Shown: piece after piece, positions 1 to 8,851 of the stretch
Layout: each line of letters begins with the position of its first letter
Position numbering within the stretch: position 1 is the first letter of the stretch
Assembly: GCF_039524015.1 (NCBI RefSeq)
Contig: NZ_BAAAGF010000003.1
Coordinates: 372,001-436,000 of the forward strand
DNA from: Gaetbulibacter_B jejuensis
Lineage (GTDB): Bacteria > Bacteroidota > Bacteroidia > Flavobacteriales > Flavobacteriaceae
Length of the DNA stretch: 64,000 bases
Reading direction: 5' to 3'
Program-made: the position numbers and the translations under genes
The notes under the pieces: model-generated
What the model saw: only the letters and a program-made list of their open reading frames with translations
The model's database searches: none
Told to the model about the DNA's origin: nothing

Positions 1-386
1 ACATTCACATCAAACACACCAATTTCAACACTCGGATTACCAAATAACGTTTCCAAACCCAATACGCCTCCACTAATGTTTCCTGCTTCATAAGCTGCAT
101 TACCTACAACTATCGCTGACAACATTAAAACAATTACAATAGTCTTTAAAACAGGATTTTTAATTTCAGTTCTTATAACTTCCGAAAGGCCTTTTTGAGT
201 AATTACTCCTAATCGCGCTGACATTTCTTGCAATACTATTGTAGCAAATACTGAAAACAACATAGCCCAAAGCAACGCATAACCAAACCCAACTCCTGCA
301 AGCGTACAAACTGTTACTGTTCCAGGTCCAATAAAAGCCGCTGCAACCAATGGTCCTGGACCTATATTTTTAAACCATGCTTTCAT
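1..386 (-). CDS. Nramp-family metal transporter, N-terminal part (cut by window edge)
   Basis: Reading from the ATG at 386, 128 residues are visible before the window ends. They resemble the first helices of Nramp (MntH-like) metal-proton symporters: a GPGPL start, then AAFIGPGTVT, GFGYALLW and LQEMSARLG. In canonical Nramps the first helix carries DPGN, whose Asp and Asn bind the metal; here the same place (about residues 20-23) reads GPGT, so substrate specificity cannot be assumed to be Mn or Fe. The ATG overlaps the stop of comM by one base (TAATG), so translation is probably coupled to comM. The family call is fairly safe; the transported ion is unknown. Confidence 0.75.
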   Translation of the reverse strand, partial: MKAWFKNIGPGPLVAAAFIGPGTVTVCTLAGVGFGYALLWAMLFSVFATIVLQEMSARLGVITQKGLSEVIRTEIKNPVLKTIVIVLMLSAIVVGNAAYEAGNISGGVLGLETLFGNPSVEIGVFDVN

Positions 387-1924
387 TAGCCTAACCAACC
401 TTCCCTATCTAAACTTCTATATTGAATAGCCTCTGAAATATGCGCTCCATTTACTGCTTCACTAGCCTCTAAATCTGCAATAGTACGTGCTACTTTCAAA
501 ATTCTATCATAAGCTCTAGCAGAAAGATTTAAACGCTCCATTGCTGTTTTAAGCAATTGTTTTGAATTATCATCCAAAACGCAAAATTTTCTAATCTGTT
601 TTGTATTCATTTGCGCATTATAATGCACATTATCAAACTCTTTAAATCGCTTAGTTTGAAATTCTCGAGCAGCAGTAACGCGTTTTCTTATATCAACCGA
701 AGATTCACCTTTTCTGTCATCAGATAGTTTTTCAAAAGGTACAGGCGTGACTTCAATATGAATATCAATTCTATCCAATAATGGCCCAGAAATTTTACTT
801 AAATACCGTTGCATTTCAGCAGGAGACGAAGTTACAGGAGCATCAGGATCGTTAAAATATCCTCCAGGACTCGGATTCATACTTGCTACCAACATAAACG
901 ACGATGGATAGGTTACTGTAAATTTAGCTCTAGAAATCGTTACCTCTCTATCTTCTAAAGGTTGACGCATTACTTCTAAAACCTCTCTTTTAAACTCAGG
1001 TAATTCATCTAAAAAAAGCACACCATTGTGAGATAAAGAGATTTCTCCTGGTTGAGGGTAGCTTCCTCCACCAACCAAAGCAACATTGCTAATAGTATGA
1101 TGAGGACTTCTAAATGGTCGTTGTGACATCAGTCCTGTATGCTCTTTTACTCTACCAACTACCGAATGGATTTTTGTAGTCTCTAACGCTTCACTCAATG
1201 TCATTGGAGGTAAAATACTTGGTAATCGTTTTGCCAACATTGTTTTCCCTGCTCCTGGAGGCCCTATTAAAATAATATTATGACCACCTGCTGCAGCAAT
1301 TTCCATACAGCGTTTTATTCCTTCCTGACCTTTTACATCAGCAAAATCAAACTCAGGAAAATCGAGATTTTTATAAAATTCTTCTCTTGTGTTTATAATA
1401 GTCTGCTCTAAAGCTTCATCTTTATCAAAGTAGTTAATAACCTGTTTGATGTTATCAACTCCAAAAACTTTTAAATCATTAACAATCGCAGCTTCTTTTG
1501 CATTTTGACTTGGCAGAATAAACCCTTTAAAACCTTCTTCTCTAGCTTTAACAGCAATAGGCAACGCACCTTTAATAGGCTGTAATGTTCCATCTAAAGA
1601 CAATTCTCCCATTATGAGATAGTCTTCTAGGTTTTCAGCTTTTATTTGATTAGAAGCCGCTAAAATTCCGATTGCCAATGTTAAATCATAAGCAGAACCT
1701 TCCTTACGCAAATCGGCAGGCGACATATTGATAATTATTTTTTTTCCAGGAATTCGATAACCGTTATTTTGAAGTGCAGCCGCAATACGATAATTGCTTT
1801 CTTTAATCGCGTTATCAGGAAGACCTACTAAATGATAACCCACTCCATTATCGACATTTACCTCAACAGTAATGGTTGTTGCCTCAACGCCAAAAACTGC
1901 GCTTCCAAAGACTTTTTTAAGCAT
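386..1924 (-). CDS. comM: ComM/YifB family AAA+ ATPase (Mg-chelatase-like)
   Basis: This 512-residue protein has the full ComM layout: an N-terminal Lon-like fold domain (about 1-170, with GLPDNAIKES), then an AAA+ Mg-chelatase-type module with Walker A GPPGAGKT near 220, Walker B LFLDELPEF near 300, and a C-terminal lid with SARAYDRILKVARTIADLE. ComM proteins are hexameric helicases that promote branch migration when incoming DNA recombines during natural transformation. Length is normal for the family. It is the first gene of a two-gene unit with the downstream Nramp-like transporter (TAATG overlap); that partner has no obvious functional link to DNA uptake. Confidence 0.93.
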   Translation of the reverse strand: MLKKVFGSAVFGVEATTITVEVNVDNGVGYHLVGLPDNAIKESNYRIAAALQNNGYRIPGKKIIINMSPADLRKEGSAYDLTLAIGILAASNQIKAENLEDYLIMGELSLDGTLQPIKGALPIAVKAREEGFKGFILPSQNAKEAAIVNDLKVFGVDNIKQVINYFDKDEALEQTIINTREEFYKNLDFPEFDFADVKGQEGIKRCMEIAAAGGHNIILIGPPGAGKTMLAKRLPSILPPMTLSEALETTKIHSVVGRVKEHTGLMSQRPFRSPHHTISNVALVGGGSYPQPGEISLSHNGVLFLDELPEFKREVLEVMRQPLEDREVTISRAKFTVTYPSSFMLVASMNPSPGGYFNDPDAPVTSSPAEMQRYLSKISGPLLDRIDIHIEVTPVPFEKLSDDRKGESSVDIRKRVTAAREFQTKRFKEFDNVHYNAQMNTKQIRKFCVLDDNSKQLLKTAMERLNLSARAYDRILKVARTIADLEASEAVNGAHISEAIQYRSLDREGWLG

Positions 1925-2016
1925 AAAAGATTGGTTTCCTTAAATGTAATAAAAAAAGACAAATAATAAATTGATTAAAATTTACTATCATTACTGCATA
2001 TTTGCATTAATAGACT

Positions 2017-2982
2017 ATGAACACCTCCAAACGTATCGGTTTTATTTTAGGACCTGCTTTATTTATTATCATCAAACTTTTTTTTCATCCAGAAGGCTTA
2101 TCAAGCGAAGCCAATGCTATACTAGCATCTACATCATGGATTGCAGTTTGGTGGATTACCGAAGCTATTCCTATTGCAGCAACTGCACTACTTCCTATAG
2201 CTTTGTTTCCCTTATCAAACGGTTTGAGTTTAAGTGACACCACAAGTGCGTTTGGTCATAAGTTTGTGTTTTTATATTTAGGTGGTTTTATTATTGCAAT
2301 TGCTATTGAGAAATGGAATTTACACAAGCGCATTGCCTTAAACATTATTAACATTATTGGCTCAAACGTTAAAAATATTATTCTTGGGTTTATGGTTGCT
2401 ACAGCGTTTTTATCGATGTGGATTTCCAACACAGCTACTTCTGTAATGATGCTACCTATTGGCATTGCTATCGTCTCTCAATTAAAAGATAATCCTGACA
2501 CAATTGAAGACGAAAACCTAATTTTTGGTAAAGCTCTAATGCTTGCCATAGCTTACAGCGCCTCTATTGGTGGCATTGCAACTTTAATTGGCACTCCTCC
2601 AAATCTTGTCTTAGCTGGTGTTGTTCTAGATACTTACAACTATGAAATTACATTTTTACAGTGGTTTATGTTTGGGTTTCCTATTTCAATCTTATTACTT
2701 TTCATCTGTTGGAAATACCTCACCAATTTTGCTTTCACTTTTAAACAGAAAGAATTTCCTGGTGGAAAACAAGAAATTAAAAGACTTTTAAAAAACTTAG
2801 GAAAACTGAGTTACGAAGAGAAAGCTGTAGCCATTGTTTTTGCTACAACAGCATTTTTATGGATTACACGCTCCTTTTTATTCAATACAATATTACCACA
2901 GCTCGATGATACCATCATAGCTATTATTTTTGCTATAGTCTTATTTTTTATTCCTTCCAAAGATAAAAAGAGCAACTCATGA
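2017..2982 (+). CDS. SLC13/DASS-type anion transporter, N-terminal two thirds (split gene)
   Basis: The 321 residues match the first part of sodium-coupled SLC13/DASS carriers: about eight hydrophobic segments, the Ser-Asn-Thr motif in ISNTATSVMMLPI, and the GTPPNL loop. Substrates of this family are dicarboxylates, citrate or sulfate. The frame stops at TGA 2980-2982, and the remaining third is encoded from ATG 2979 in the -1 frame. Adding one A to the A5 tract at 2965-2969 would join both parts through D-K-K-E-Q-L-M-T-W, which reads like an uninterrupted family member. Either the gene is frameshifted (real or sequencing error), or it makes two coupled polypeptides. Confidence 0.8.
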   Translation: MNTSKRIGFILGPALFIIIKLFFHPEGLSSEANAILASTSWIAVWWITEAIPIAATALLPIALFPLSNGLSLSDTTSAFGHKFVFLYLGGFIIAIAIEKWNLHKRIALNIINIIGSNVKNIILGFMVATAFLSMWISNTATSVMMLPIGIAIVSQLKDNPDTIEDENLIFGKALMLAIAYSASIGGIATLIGTPPNLVLAGVVLDTYNYEITFLQWFMFGFPISILLLFICWKYLTNFAFTFKQKEFPGGKQEIKRLLKNLGKLSYEEKAVAIVFATTAFLWITRSFLFNTILPQLDDTIIAIIFAIVLFFIPSKDKKSNS

Positions 2983-3488
2983 CTTGGGAAGATGCTGTAA
3001 AATTACCTTGGGGAATTATTTTGCTTTTTGGAGGAGGAATGGCTTTAGCAAAGGGATTTGAAACAAGCGGATTAGCACAATGGATTGGCAACCAAATGAC
3101 AACCTTAGTAGGAATTTCATCAATACTAATTGTGTTATTACTTATTGCTGCTGTAAACTTTTTAACCGAAATCACTTCCAACTTAGCAACCACAGCTATG
3201 CTATTACCTGTTTTAGCGTCAATGGCAATAGCTGTAGATATGCATCCTTATATTCTTATGGTTGGTGCTGCAGTGGCTGCATCTTGCGCTTTTATGCTTC
3301 CTGTGGCAACACCTCCAAACGCTGTGGTTTTTGGTTCTGGTTATTTGAGAATTCCTGATATGGTTCGCAAAGGCATTATAATGAATGTTATATCAATAGT
3401 CATTTTAACCTTGTTTGTGTATTTTATGCTGCCTCTACTTTGGGATATTACTGTTAATGGCTTTCCTGAAAGTTTAAAAGCTAATTAA
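2979..3488 (+). CDS. SLC13/DASS-type anion transporter, C-terminal third (split gene)
   Basis: These 169 residues start with TWEDAVKLPWGIILLFGGG, a sequence that lies inside SLC13 carriers and not at their start. They also contain the second Ser-Asn motif (LTEITSNLATTAMLLP) and the second Pro-Pro loop (ATPPNAVVFGSG), so both substrate and sodium sites need this half as well as the upstream frame. The ATG overlaps the upstream stop as ATGA, which would permit translational coupling. The stop overlaps the 3-prime end of the opposite-strand esterase gene by 8 bp. Best read as the C-terminal part of one disrupted gene; a two-subunit carrier is the less likely alternative. Confidence 0.78.
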   Translation: MTWEDAVKLPWGIILLFGGGMALAKGFETSGLAQWIGNQMTTLVGISSILIVLLLIAAVNFLTEITSNLATTAMLLPVLASMAIAVDMHPYILMVGAAVAASCAFMLPVATPPNAVVFGSGYLRIPDMVRKGIIMNVISIVILTLFVYFMLPLLWDITVNGFPESLKAN

Positions 3489-4443
3489 CAGAAGATATAA
3501 ACTCCAAGGCTCGTTTTTCGTTGTAATAGATGTTCTTCCTATCGATAAACCCAACATGACCTCCATACTTAGGCATTTCTAAATGTAAATTAGGATTATG
3601 CTTTGCATCTTTAACAGGAAAACATTCTGGTGATAGAAACGAATCGTTTAAGGCATTAATAAGTAAGGTTGGTATTTTTATATTTGATAAAAACTGAAGA
3701 CTACTACTCTTCTCATAATAATCAAAAGCATCTTTAAATCCATGCGCTTTGGAGGTATAAACATCGTCAAAATCCTTTAAAGTTTTAATTGAATTAAATT
3801 CCTTATCACTCAATTTACCAGAATGTTGTGTTTGCTTCTCTTTCAAGTTTTTTAGCAAATGCTTTTTGAAATTATTGTGAAATAAAATATTATTCATTTT
3901 ATGTAATTCACCCGAAGATCCTTTTAAACTACAAGGTACCGAAACAGCAATTACAGCTTTAATTTGATTAGGTACATCATCGCGTTCTCCTATATATTTC
4001 AAAACCATATTACCGCCTAAACTGATGCCTTTTATGTATATATGCGCATATGATTTTTGCTCTAAAACATGTTGAATAACAGCTTCTAAATCTTCGGTAG
4101 CACCAGAATGGTACGAACGAAATTTTAAGTTTGGTGTTCCACTACATCCTCTAAAATTAACTGCTACAGCATCTATGTTGTTTGTATTAAACAGTTTTGC
4201 AGTTCCTGTAATGTATGGTCGTTGCGCATGACCTTCTAATCCATGCAACAATACTATAAGTTTATTGGTTTTTTCTTTTGAAAAACTCCAGTCTAAATCC
4301 AGAAAATCGCCATCTGGCAAATGGATTCGTTCTCGTTCTTGAACAACATCTTTAACGCGTCGCACCAAACCAGAATACACTGTTGACACAAATCCGTTTC
4401 TAAAAAAATAAGGCGCTTTGTACTTTGACTCTACTATTGGCAT
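3481..4443 (-). CDS. alpha/beta-hydrolase, YheT-type esterase
   Basis: The 320-residue protein has the alpha/beta-hydrolase fold of the YheT/ABHD group. It carries the oxyanion region LLHGLEGHAQRPY, the FRGCSGTPN segment typical of this group, the nucleophile elbow GISLGGN (Ser near residue 141), an acid in NALNDSFLSP, and the catalytic His in YGGHVGF near the C-terminus. No signal peptide is seen, so it is probably cytoplasmic. The physiological ester substrate is unknown. It is the last gene of a tight minus-strand operon: 2 bp separate it from adenine deaminase. Confidence 0.85.
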   Translation of the reverse strand: MPIVESKYKAPYFFRNGFVSTVYSGLVRRVKDVVQERERIHLPDGDFLDLDWSFSKEKTNKLIVLLHGLEGHAQRPYITGTAKLFNTNNIDAVAVNFRGCSGTPNLKFRSYHSGATEDLEAVIQHVLEQKSYAHIYIKGISLGGNMVLKYIGERDDVPNQIKAVIAVSVPCSLKGSSGELHKMNNILFHNNFKKHLLKNLKEKQTQHSGKLSDKEFNSIKTLKDFDDVYTSKAHGFKDAFDYYEKSSSLQFLSNIKIPTLLINALNDSFLSPECFPVKDAKHNPNLHLEMPKYGGHVGFIDRKNIYYNEKRALEFISSVN

Positions 4444-4445
4444 TA

Positions 4446-6068
4446 TTAACTCACTTCTACTGGTGTAAACGTAAATGTACTACCATTAAACAACCCTTTA
4501 TCACTCAACTTTAACGACGGAATCACTAACAACGCCATAAAACTCAAAGTCATATATGGCGCATTCAACGTGCTACCTAATTGTTTTGCCATAGCATCTA
4601 ATGCTGCATAGTCTTTTCCAATAGCAACACCATCTTTATCACTCATAATTCCTGCAACAGGAAGTGGTACTATTTTTTCTTCGGAATTGGAAATCGCACA
4701 AATACCACCTTTATGTTCAATAACCTGATTAACCGCTTTACAAATCGCTTCATCATCCACTCCAACAGCAATAATATTATGCGAATCATGACCTACCGAA
4801 CTTGCTATAGCTCCTTCCTTAAGTCCGAAGTTTTTTATAAACCCTAGAGCTGGACTTTGATTTTGATAACGGTTCACGACAGTCATCTTTAAGATATCGT
4901 TTTCAATATTTGATATCAAATTTCCATCTTTAAGCAAGCTTTCAGCAATAATTTCATTTGTTACCAATTGTCCTTCTAGTGCTTCAATAACGCGTATTTG
5001 TTTAGAAGTTGTTTTAAACTTAAAGTCTTCAACTTGCTTTTTTTCAGTATTAAAATTATTCAACACTTCAAAAGGAGTTGATTGAATTTTAGATTCACCT
5101 TTATCATAAACCAACTCACCATTAATATAGGTTTGAAGGGTTTTAAAATCCTTTAAATCATTGACAATAACAAAATCAGCCGCATCGCCAACTTTTAGCA
5201 AACCTACATCTAAATTATAATGCTCTACAGGGTTTATGCAAGCTACTTGCAGCACTTTAAACACATCTATACCTTTTGCTACAGCTCTTGCACACAACGT
5301 ATTGATGTGACCAAGTATTAAATCGTCTGGATGCTTATCATCACTACAAAACATCATGTTTTCAAAATGTTTTGGTAACAAATCGATTAGAGCATCGAAG
5401 TTTTTAGCTGCACTACCTTCGCGTATTAAGACTTTCATACCTTTTTGGAGCTTTTCCAAACCTTCTTCAAACGTAAAACATTCGTGATCAGTTGAAATAC
5501 CTGCGTTGATGTATTTTGAAATTGCTTCACCTCTCAAACCTGGAGCATGACCATCAATGGGTTTATTAAAGTGTTTTGCCCATTCTATTTTTTTTAAAAC
5601 TTCTGGATCGTCATTAAGCACACCAGGATAATTCATAAGTTCTGCTAAATACTTAATCTCTGGATTTGCCATTAATTGCTTAATTCCATCAGAGTCTATA
5701 ACAGCTCCAGCCGATTCAAAAGTAGTGGCAGGAACGCATGAAGGCGCACCAAAATTGAATTTAAAAGGTGTTTGTTTTCCGTTTTCAATCATAAACTCCA
5801 CACCTTCTACTCCAAGCACATTCGCAATTTCATGAGGATCAGAAACCGTTGCCACTGTACCATGAGTTACAGCAATTCGTGCAAACTCACTTGGCACTAG
5901 CATAGAACTTTCAATATGTATGTGAGCATCTACAAAACCAGGTAGTATATACTGGTTTACGTTATGTGCTTTCTCTTCAATAGCTACTATTTTTCCATCT
6001 TTAATAGTAATTTCACCTTTAAAGATGCGTCGATTAAGAATATCGACAATTTGTCCTTGTAAAATCAA
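4446..6068 (-). CDS. ade: adenine deaminase
   Basis: The protein (540 residues) is a full-length member of the bacterial adenine deaminase family of the amidohydrolase superfamily, which converts adenine to hypoxanthine and ammonia in purine salvage. Visible signs are the metal-binding AHIHIESSM near residue 48, the HGTVATVSDPHEIANV segment, GHAPGLRG, and a C-terminal VGHDSHNIIAVG block that is characteristic of Ade as opposed to other amidohydrolases. It lies 1 bp after tilS and 2 bp before the esterase gene, so the three are almost certainly cotranscribed. No regulatory site is visible within the operon. Confidence 0.93.
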   Translation of the reverse strand: MILQGQIVDILNRRIFKGEITIKDGKIVAIEEKAHNVNQYILPGFVDAHIHIESSMLVPSEFARIAVTHGTVATVSDPHEIANVLGVEGVEFMIENGKQTPFKFNFGAPSCVPATTFESAGAVIDSDGIKQLMANPEIKYLAELMNYPGVLNDDPEVLKKIEWAKHFNKPIDGHAPGLRGEAISKYINAGISTDHECFTFEEGLEKLQKGMKVLIREGSAAKNFDALIDLLPKHFENMMFCSDDKHPDDLILGHINTLCARAVAKGIDVFKVLQVACINPVEHYNLDVGLLKVGDAADFVIVNDLKDFKTLQTYINGELVYDKGESKIQSTPFEVLNNFNTEKKQVEDFKFKTTSKQIRVIEALEGQLVTNEIIAESLLKDGNLISNIENDILKMTVVNRYQNQSPALGFIKNFGLKEGAIASSVGHDSHNIIAVGVDDEAICKAVNQVIEHKGGICAISNSEEKIVPLPVAGIMSDKDGVAIGKDYAALDAMAKQLGSTLNAPYMTLSFMALLVIPSLKLSDKGLFNGSTFTFTPVEVS

Positions 6069-6069
6069 G

Positions 6070-7383
6070 TTATTTTAATTCTATTTTAATAATTTTCTTA
6101 GTCTTGTCAGTAACTTTAAAACGACTGTCGGCACGTTTACCAATAACCCAAATAATGTAATCTCCAGAGCATAGCAAAAGTGTGTGTTCCTTGTCTAAGA
6201 GCGACATCTTCTCGTCTTTAAAGTATTTGCTTAATTTCTTTTTTCCTTTCATTCCTAACGGATGAAAATAATCGCCTTCTTGCCAATGTCTTACTGTTAA
6301 AGGAAATTTGAGCTTTTTCTTATCTACAAAAATACGATTAGCGTCTTTTCCGAAAATTGCATCAGCTTCATCAAAAAAGAGAACTCCCGCAGTAGTTTTA
6401 ATTTTATCGTCACATTCAGAAATTGTTATTACTTGCTGCTTATCTTCAGTGTTTAAATCACTCAACAGCAAGTAATCTCTATCTTTTATTAAACGATGGG
6501 TTTCAGAAAACACTTGTTTACCTGATTGCGCATCTAACAAATTAAATACATCGTTCCACTCGGTAAAACCATATACTTTTAATAATTCATACAAATAGGC
6601 TTTTGGATGACTGAGTTTCTTAATTTCTGAAATATCAAATTGAATTTCAAACTCTGTAATGTCTTTTATAACCTTATCGGAAACATCATCTATCCTATCG
6701 TCAATTATTGCTTTTGAGTCTTTTAAAAAGGCTTGAGTTTGACTAAAGGTTTGCAATAATTGCAGATTAATATCTTTCAATACAGGAATAACCTCATGAC
6801 GTATTTTATTGCGCAAATATTTTGTGGATGCGTTTGTACTATCTTCTCTCCATTTTAAATTATTGTCGTTGGCATACGCTTCAATTTCCAAACGAGAAAA
6901 TGGCAATAATGGTCTAACCGTATTGTTATTTATAATAGGAATTCCTGTAAAACCCTCTAAACCTGTTCCTCTTGTGAGATTGATTAAAAAGGTTTCCAAA
7001 TCATCATCAGCATGATGAGCAGTTAAAATGTAGTCAAACTTAAGTTGTGTTGCTAAGTCATTAAACCAGTTGTAGCGCAACTCCCTTGCTGCCATTTGCG
7101 TAGATAGTTTTTGTGTTTTAGCATAGGTTTCGGTTTCAAAATTCTGCACAAACACTTCAATTTCTAAATCATCAGCAAGTTGAACGATAAAATCTTCATC
7201 TGCATCGCTTTCTTTTCCTCTTAAATTAAAATTACAATGTGCTAAAGCAAACTTAAAATTAGCAGCACGACACAAGTGCATTAACACCACACTATCAATT
7301 CCGCCAGAAATTGCAATAAGGAGTTTACTTTCTTTTAGAAAAGGAAGATTTTGGATGATATGTTTGTTGAATCTTTCTAGCAT
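6070..7383 (-). CDS. tilS: tRNA(Ile)-lysidine synthetase
   Basis: TilS attaches lysine to C34 of the tRNA-Ile that reads AUA codons, changing both its charging and its decoding; it is essential in most bacteria. The 437-residue protein has the N-type ATP pyrophosphatase loop SGGIDS near residue 26, ALAHCNFNLRG, the TAHHADDDLETFLINLTRGTG segment split here only by description, and a C-terminal substrate-binding domain with FPLTVRHWQEGDYFHPLG. Length and order of domains are normal for the long form of the enzyme. It sits 68 bp after pabB and 1 bp before ade. Confidence 0.95.
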   Translation of the reverse strand: MLERFNKHIIQNLPFLKESKLLIAISGGIDSVVLMHLCRAANFKFALAHCNFNLRGKESDADEDFIVQLADDLEIEVFVQNFETETYAKTQKLSTQMAARELRYNWFNDLATQLKFDYILTAHHADDDLETFLINLTRGTGLEGFTGIPIINNNTVRPLLPFSRLEIEAYANDNNLKWREDSTNASTKYLRNKIRHEVIPVLKDINLQLLQTFSQTQAFLKDSKAIIDDRIDDVSDKVIKDITEFEIQFDISEIKKLSHPKAYLYELLKVYGFTEWNDVFNLLDAQSGKQVFSETHRLIKDRDYLLLSDLNTEDKQQVITISECDDKIKTTAGVLFFDEADAIFGKDANRIFVDKKKLKFPLTVRHWQEGDYFHPLGMKGKKKLSKYFKDEKMSLLDKEHTLLLCSGDYIIWVIGKRADSRFKVTDKTKKIIKIELK

Positions 7384-7451
7384 TAGTTTTTAATACCTAT
7401 TTCAAATATAACAACTTGAAACCTTTAACATTAAACTTTAAGCGGAAATTT

Positions 7452-8750
7452 TCAACTCTCCAACACCTCTCGCATAGCTTTAGCTTTAATCAAGCATTCT
7501 TCATACTCTTTTAAAGGGTCGCTTTTTGCGGTAATTGCACCTCCAACCGAATAGGACACATATTGATTGCTTTGATTGTACAAAATACTACGTATCACTA
7601 CATTAAAATCGAAATCGCCTTGAGGTGTAAAATACCCAACAGCTCCAGAATACAAACCACGCTTGGTTTCTTCTAAAGTTTCAATAATTTTCATTGCCGA
7701 AATTTTTGGAGCTCCTGTCATACTTCCCATTGGAAATGTTGTTGCTATTACATCAACTGGATGTGTCGTGGATTCAATTTGAGATGTTACGGTTGAAATC
7801 ATTTGGTGTACTTGTTCAAAACTGTAGACTTTACAAAGTTCCTTCACCTCTACACTGCCTTTAGTGGCAGTTTGAGACAAATCGTTTCTTACCAAATCCA
7901 CTATCATAATGTTTTCACTTCGTTCTTTTTCGTCTTTAGCAAGCTCTGTTTTAAGTCTGTCATCTTCGTCTTTATCTTTTGAACGTTTAGCTGTCCCTTT
8001 AATAGGTTGCGACACAATTGTAGTTCCTTCTTTTTTTAGGTAACGTTCTGGTGATGCCGAAAGTAAATACTTATCGTCTAATTTTAAAAACGTTGCAAAA
8101 GGCGGTTTGGAAATAGCATTAAGCTTGTTATAAATGTTTAAGGGTTGAATTAAAGTGTCTTCAGCATAAAACTCCTGACAAAAATTAGCTTCATAAACAT
8201 CTCCTCTATGAATGTGTTTTAACATGGTATTCACCTTGTTAAAATAGTCATCTTTGTGGATGCGAAGCTTTATTTTAATGTTTTCGGTTTGAGGCTCTTC
8301 AACGGTATTTAAAACATCTATAGCATCTATAGTTTTTAAATCGACATCAAGCTCATCGCTAACAAAATTTAAATACCGAACTTCAACCACATCATCTTTA
8401 AAAAGGAATAATTTTTTGGGTTGAAAAAAGAACAATTCAGGAAACTGCAAACCGTCAAAATTTCTTGAAGTCAAGTGCTCAACATCGTTTTTTAAATCGT
8501 AGGTTAAATATCCAAAAATCCAATCTTTTGTTTGGGTTTGATAGTCCTTTAATGCTTTAAATGCATTTTCATAATCGGTTTGAATACTCGTTATAGCATC
8601 TACTGCTAAAACTGCATCAAATGTAGAATATTGAGTGTTGAAAGCATTTGTATCTAACCAAACAACTTCGCGAAACTGTTGGCTCCAATGCAATAATTTT
8701 TGTTTATATTGCTCAACGTTACTAATGTTTTGCTTGGATATTGTTCTCAA
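7452..8750 (-). CDS. pabB: aminodeoxychorismate synthase component I (chorismate-binding)
   Basis: The 432-residue protein belongs to the chorismate-utilising family (anthranilate synthase I / PabB / isochorismate synthase). The catalytic half has SQPIKGTAKR, DEKERSENIMIVDLVRNDL, PMGSMTGAPKISAM and a C-terminal VGGAITAKSDP block. PabB makes 4-amino-4-deoxychorismate from chorismate and ammonia for folate synthesis. The call as PabB rather than TrpE rests on overall pattern and on the neighbouring tilS, with no trp genes nearby; TrpE cannot be fully excluded. It is the first gene of the minus-strand operon pabB-tilS-ade-esterase. Confidence 0.82.
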   Translation of the reverse strand: MRTISKQNISNVEQYKQKLLHWSQQFREVVWLDTNAFNTQYSTFDAVLAVDAITSIQTDYENAFKALKDYQTQTKDWIFGYLTYDLKNDVEHLTSRNFDGLQFPELFFFQPKKLFLFKDDVVEVRYLNFVSDELDVDLKTIDAIDVLNTVEEPQTENIKIKLRIHKDDYFNKVNTMLKHIHRGDVYEANFCQEFYAEDTLIQPLNIYNKLNAISKPPFATFLKLDDKYLLSASPERYLKKEGTTIVSQPIKGTAKRSKDKDEDDRLKTELAKDEKERSENIMIVDLVRNDLSQTATKGSVEVKELCKVYSFEQVHQMISTVTSQIESTTHPVDVIATTFPMGSMTGAPKISAMKIIETLEETKRGLYSGAVGYFTPQGDFDFNVVIRSILYNQSNQYVSYSVGGAITAKSDPLKEYEECLIKAKAMREVLES

Positions 8751-8851
8751 AAGGGTAATTCTTATAAGTTTCCAAATTTATTAAGAAACTATCAATTTAG
8801 AATAATATAAAAGACTTTACTTAATACTAAACAAAAATCTACTTTTTGCAC

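Noticed and set aside
1971..2237. 88-residue frame overlapping the SLC13 gene on the same strand
   Set aside because: It overlaps the true transporter frame, is Tyr- and Cys-rich without pattern, and has no family resemblance.
2961..2982. Classical -1 programmed frameshift signal in the SLC13 gene
   Set aside because: The site is T-AAA-AAG and not a full X-XXY-YYZ slippery heptamer, and I see no strong stem-loop behind it. Kept only as a possibility under the split-gene finding.
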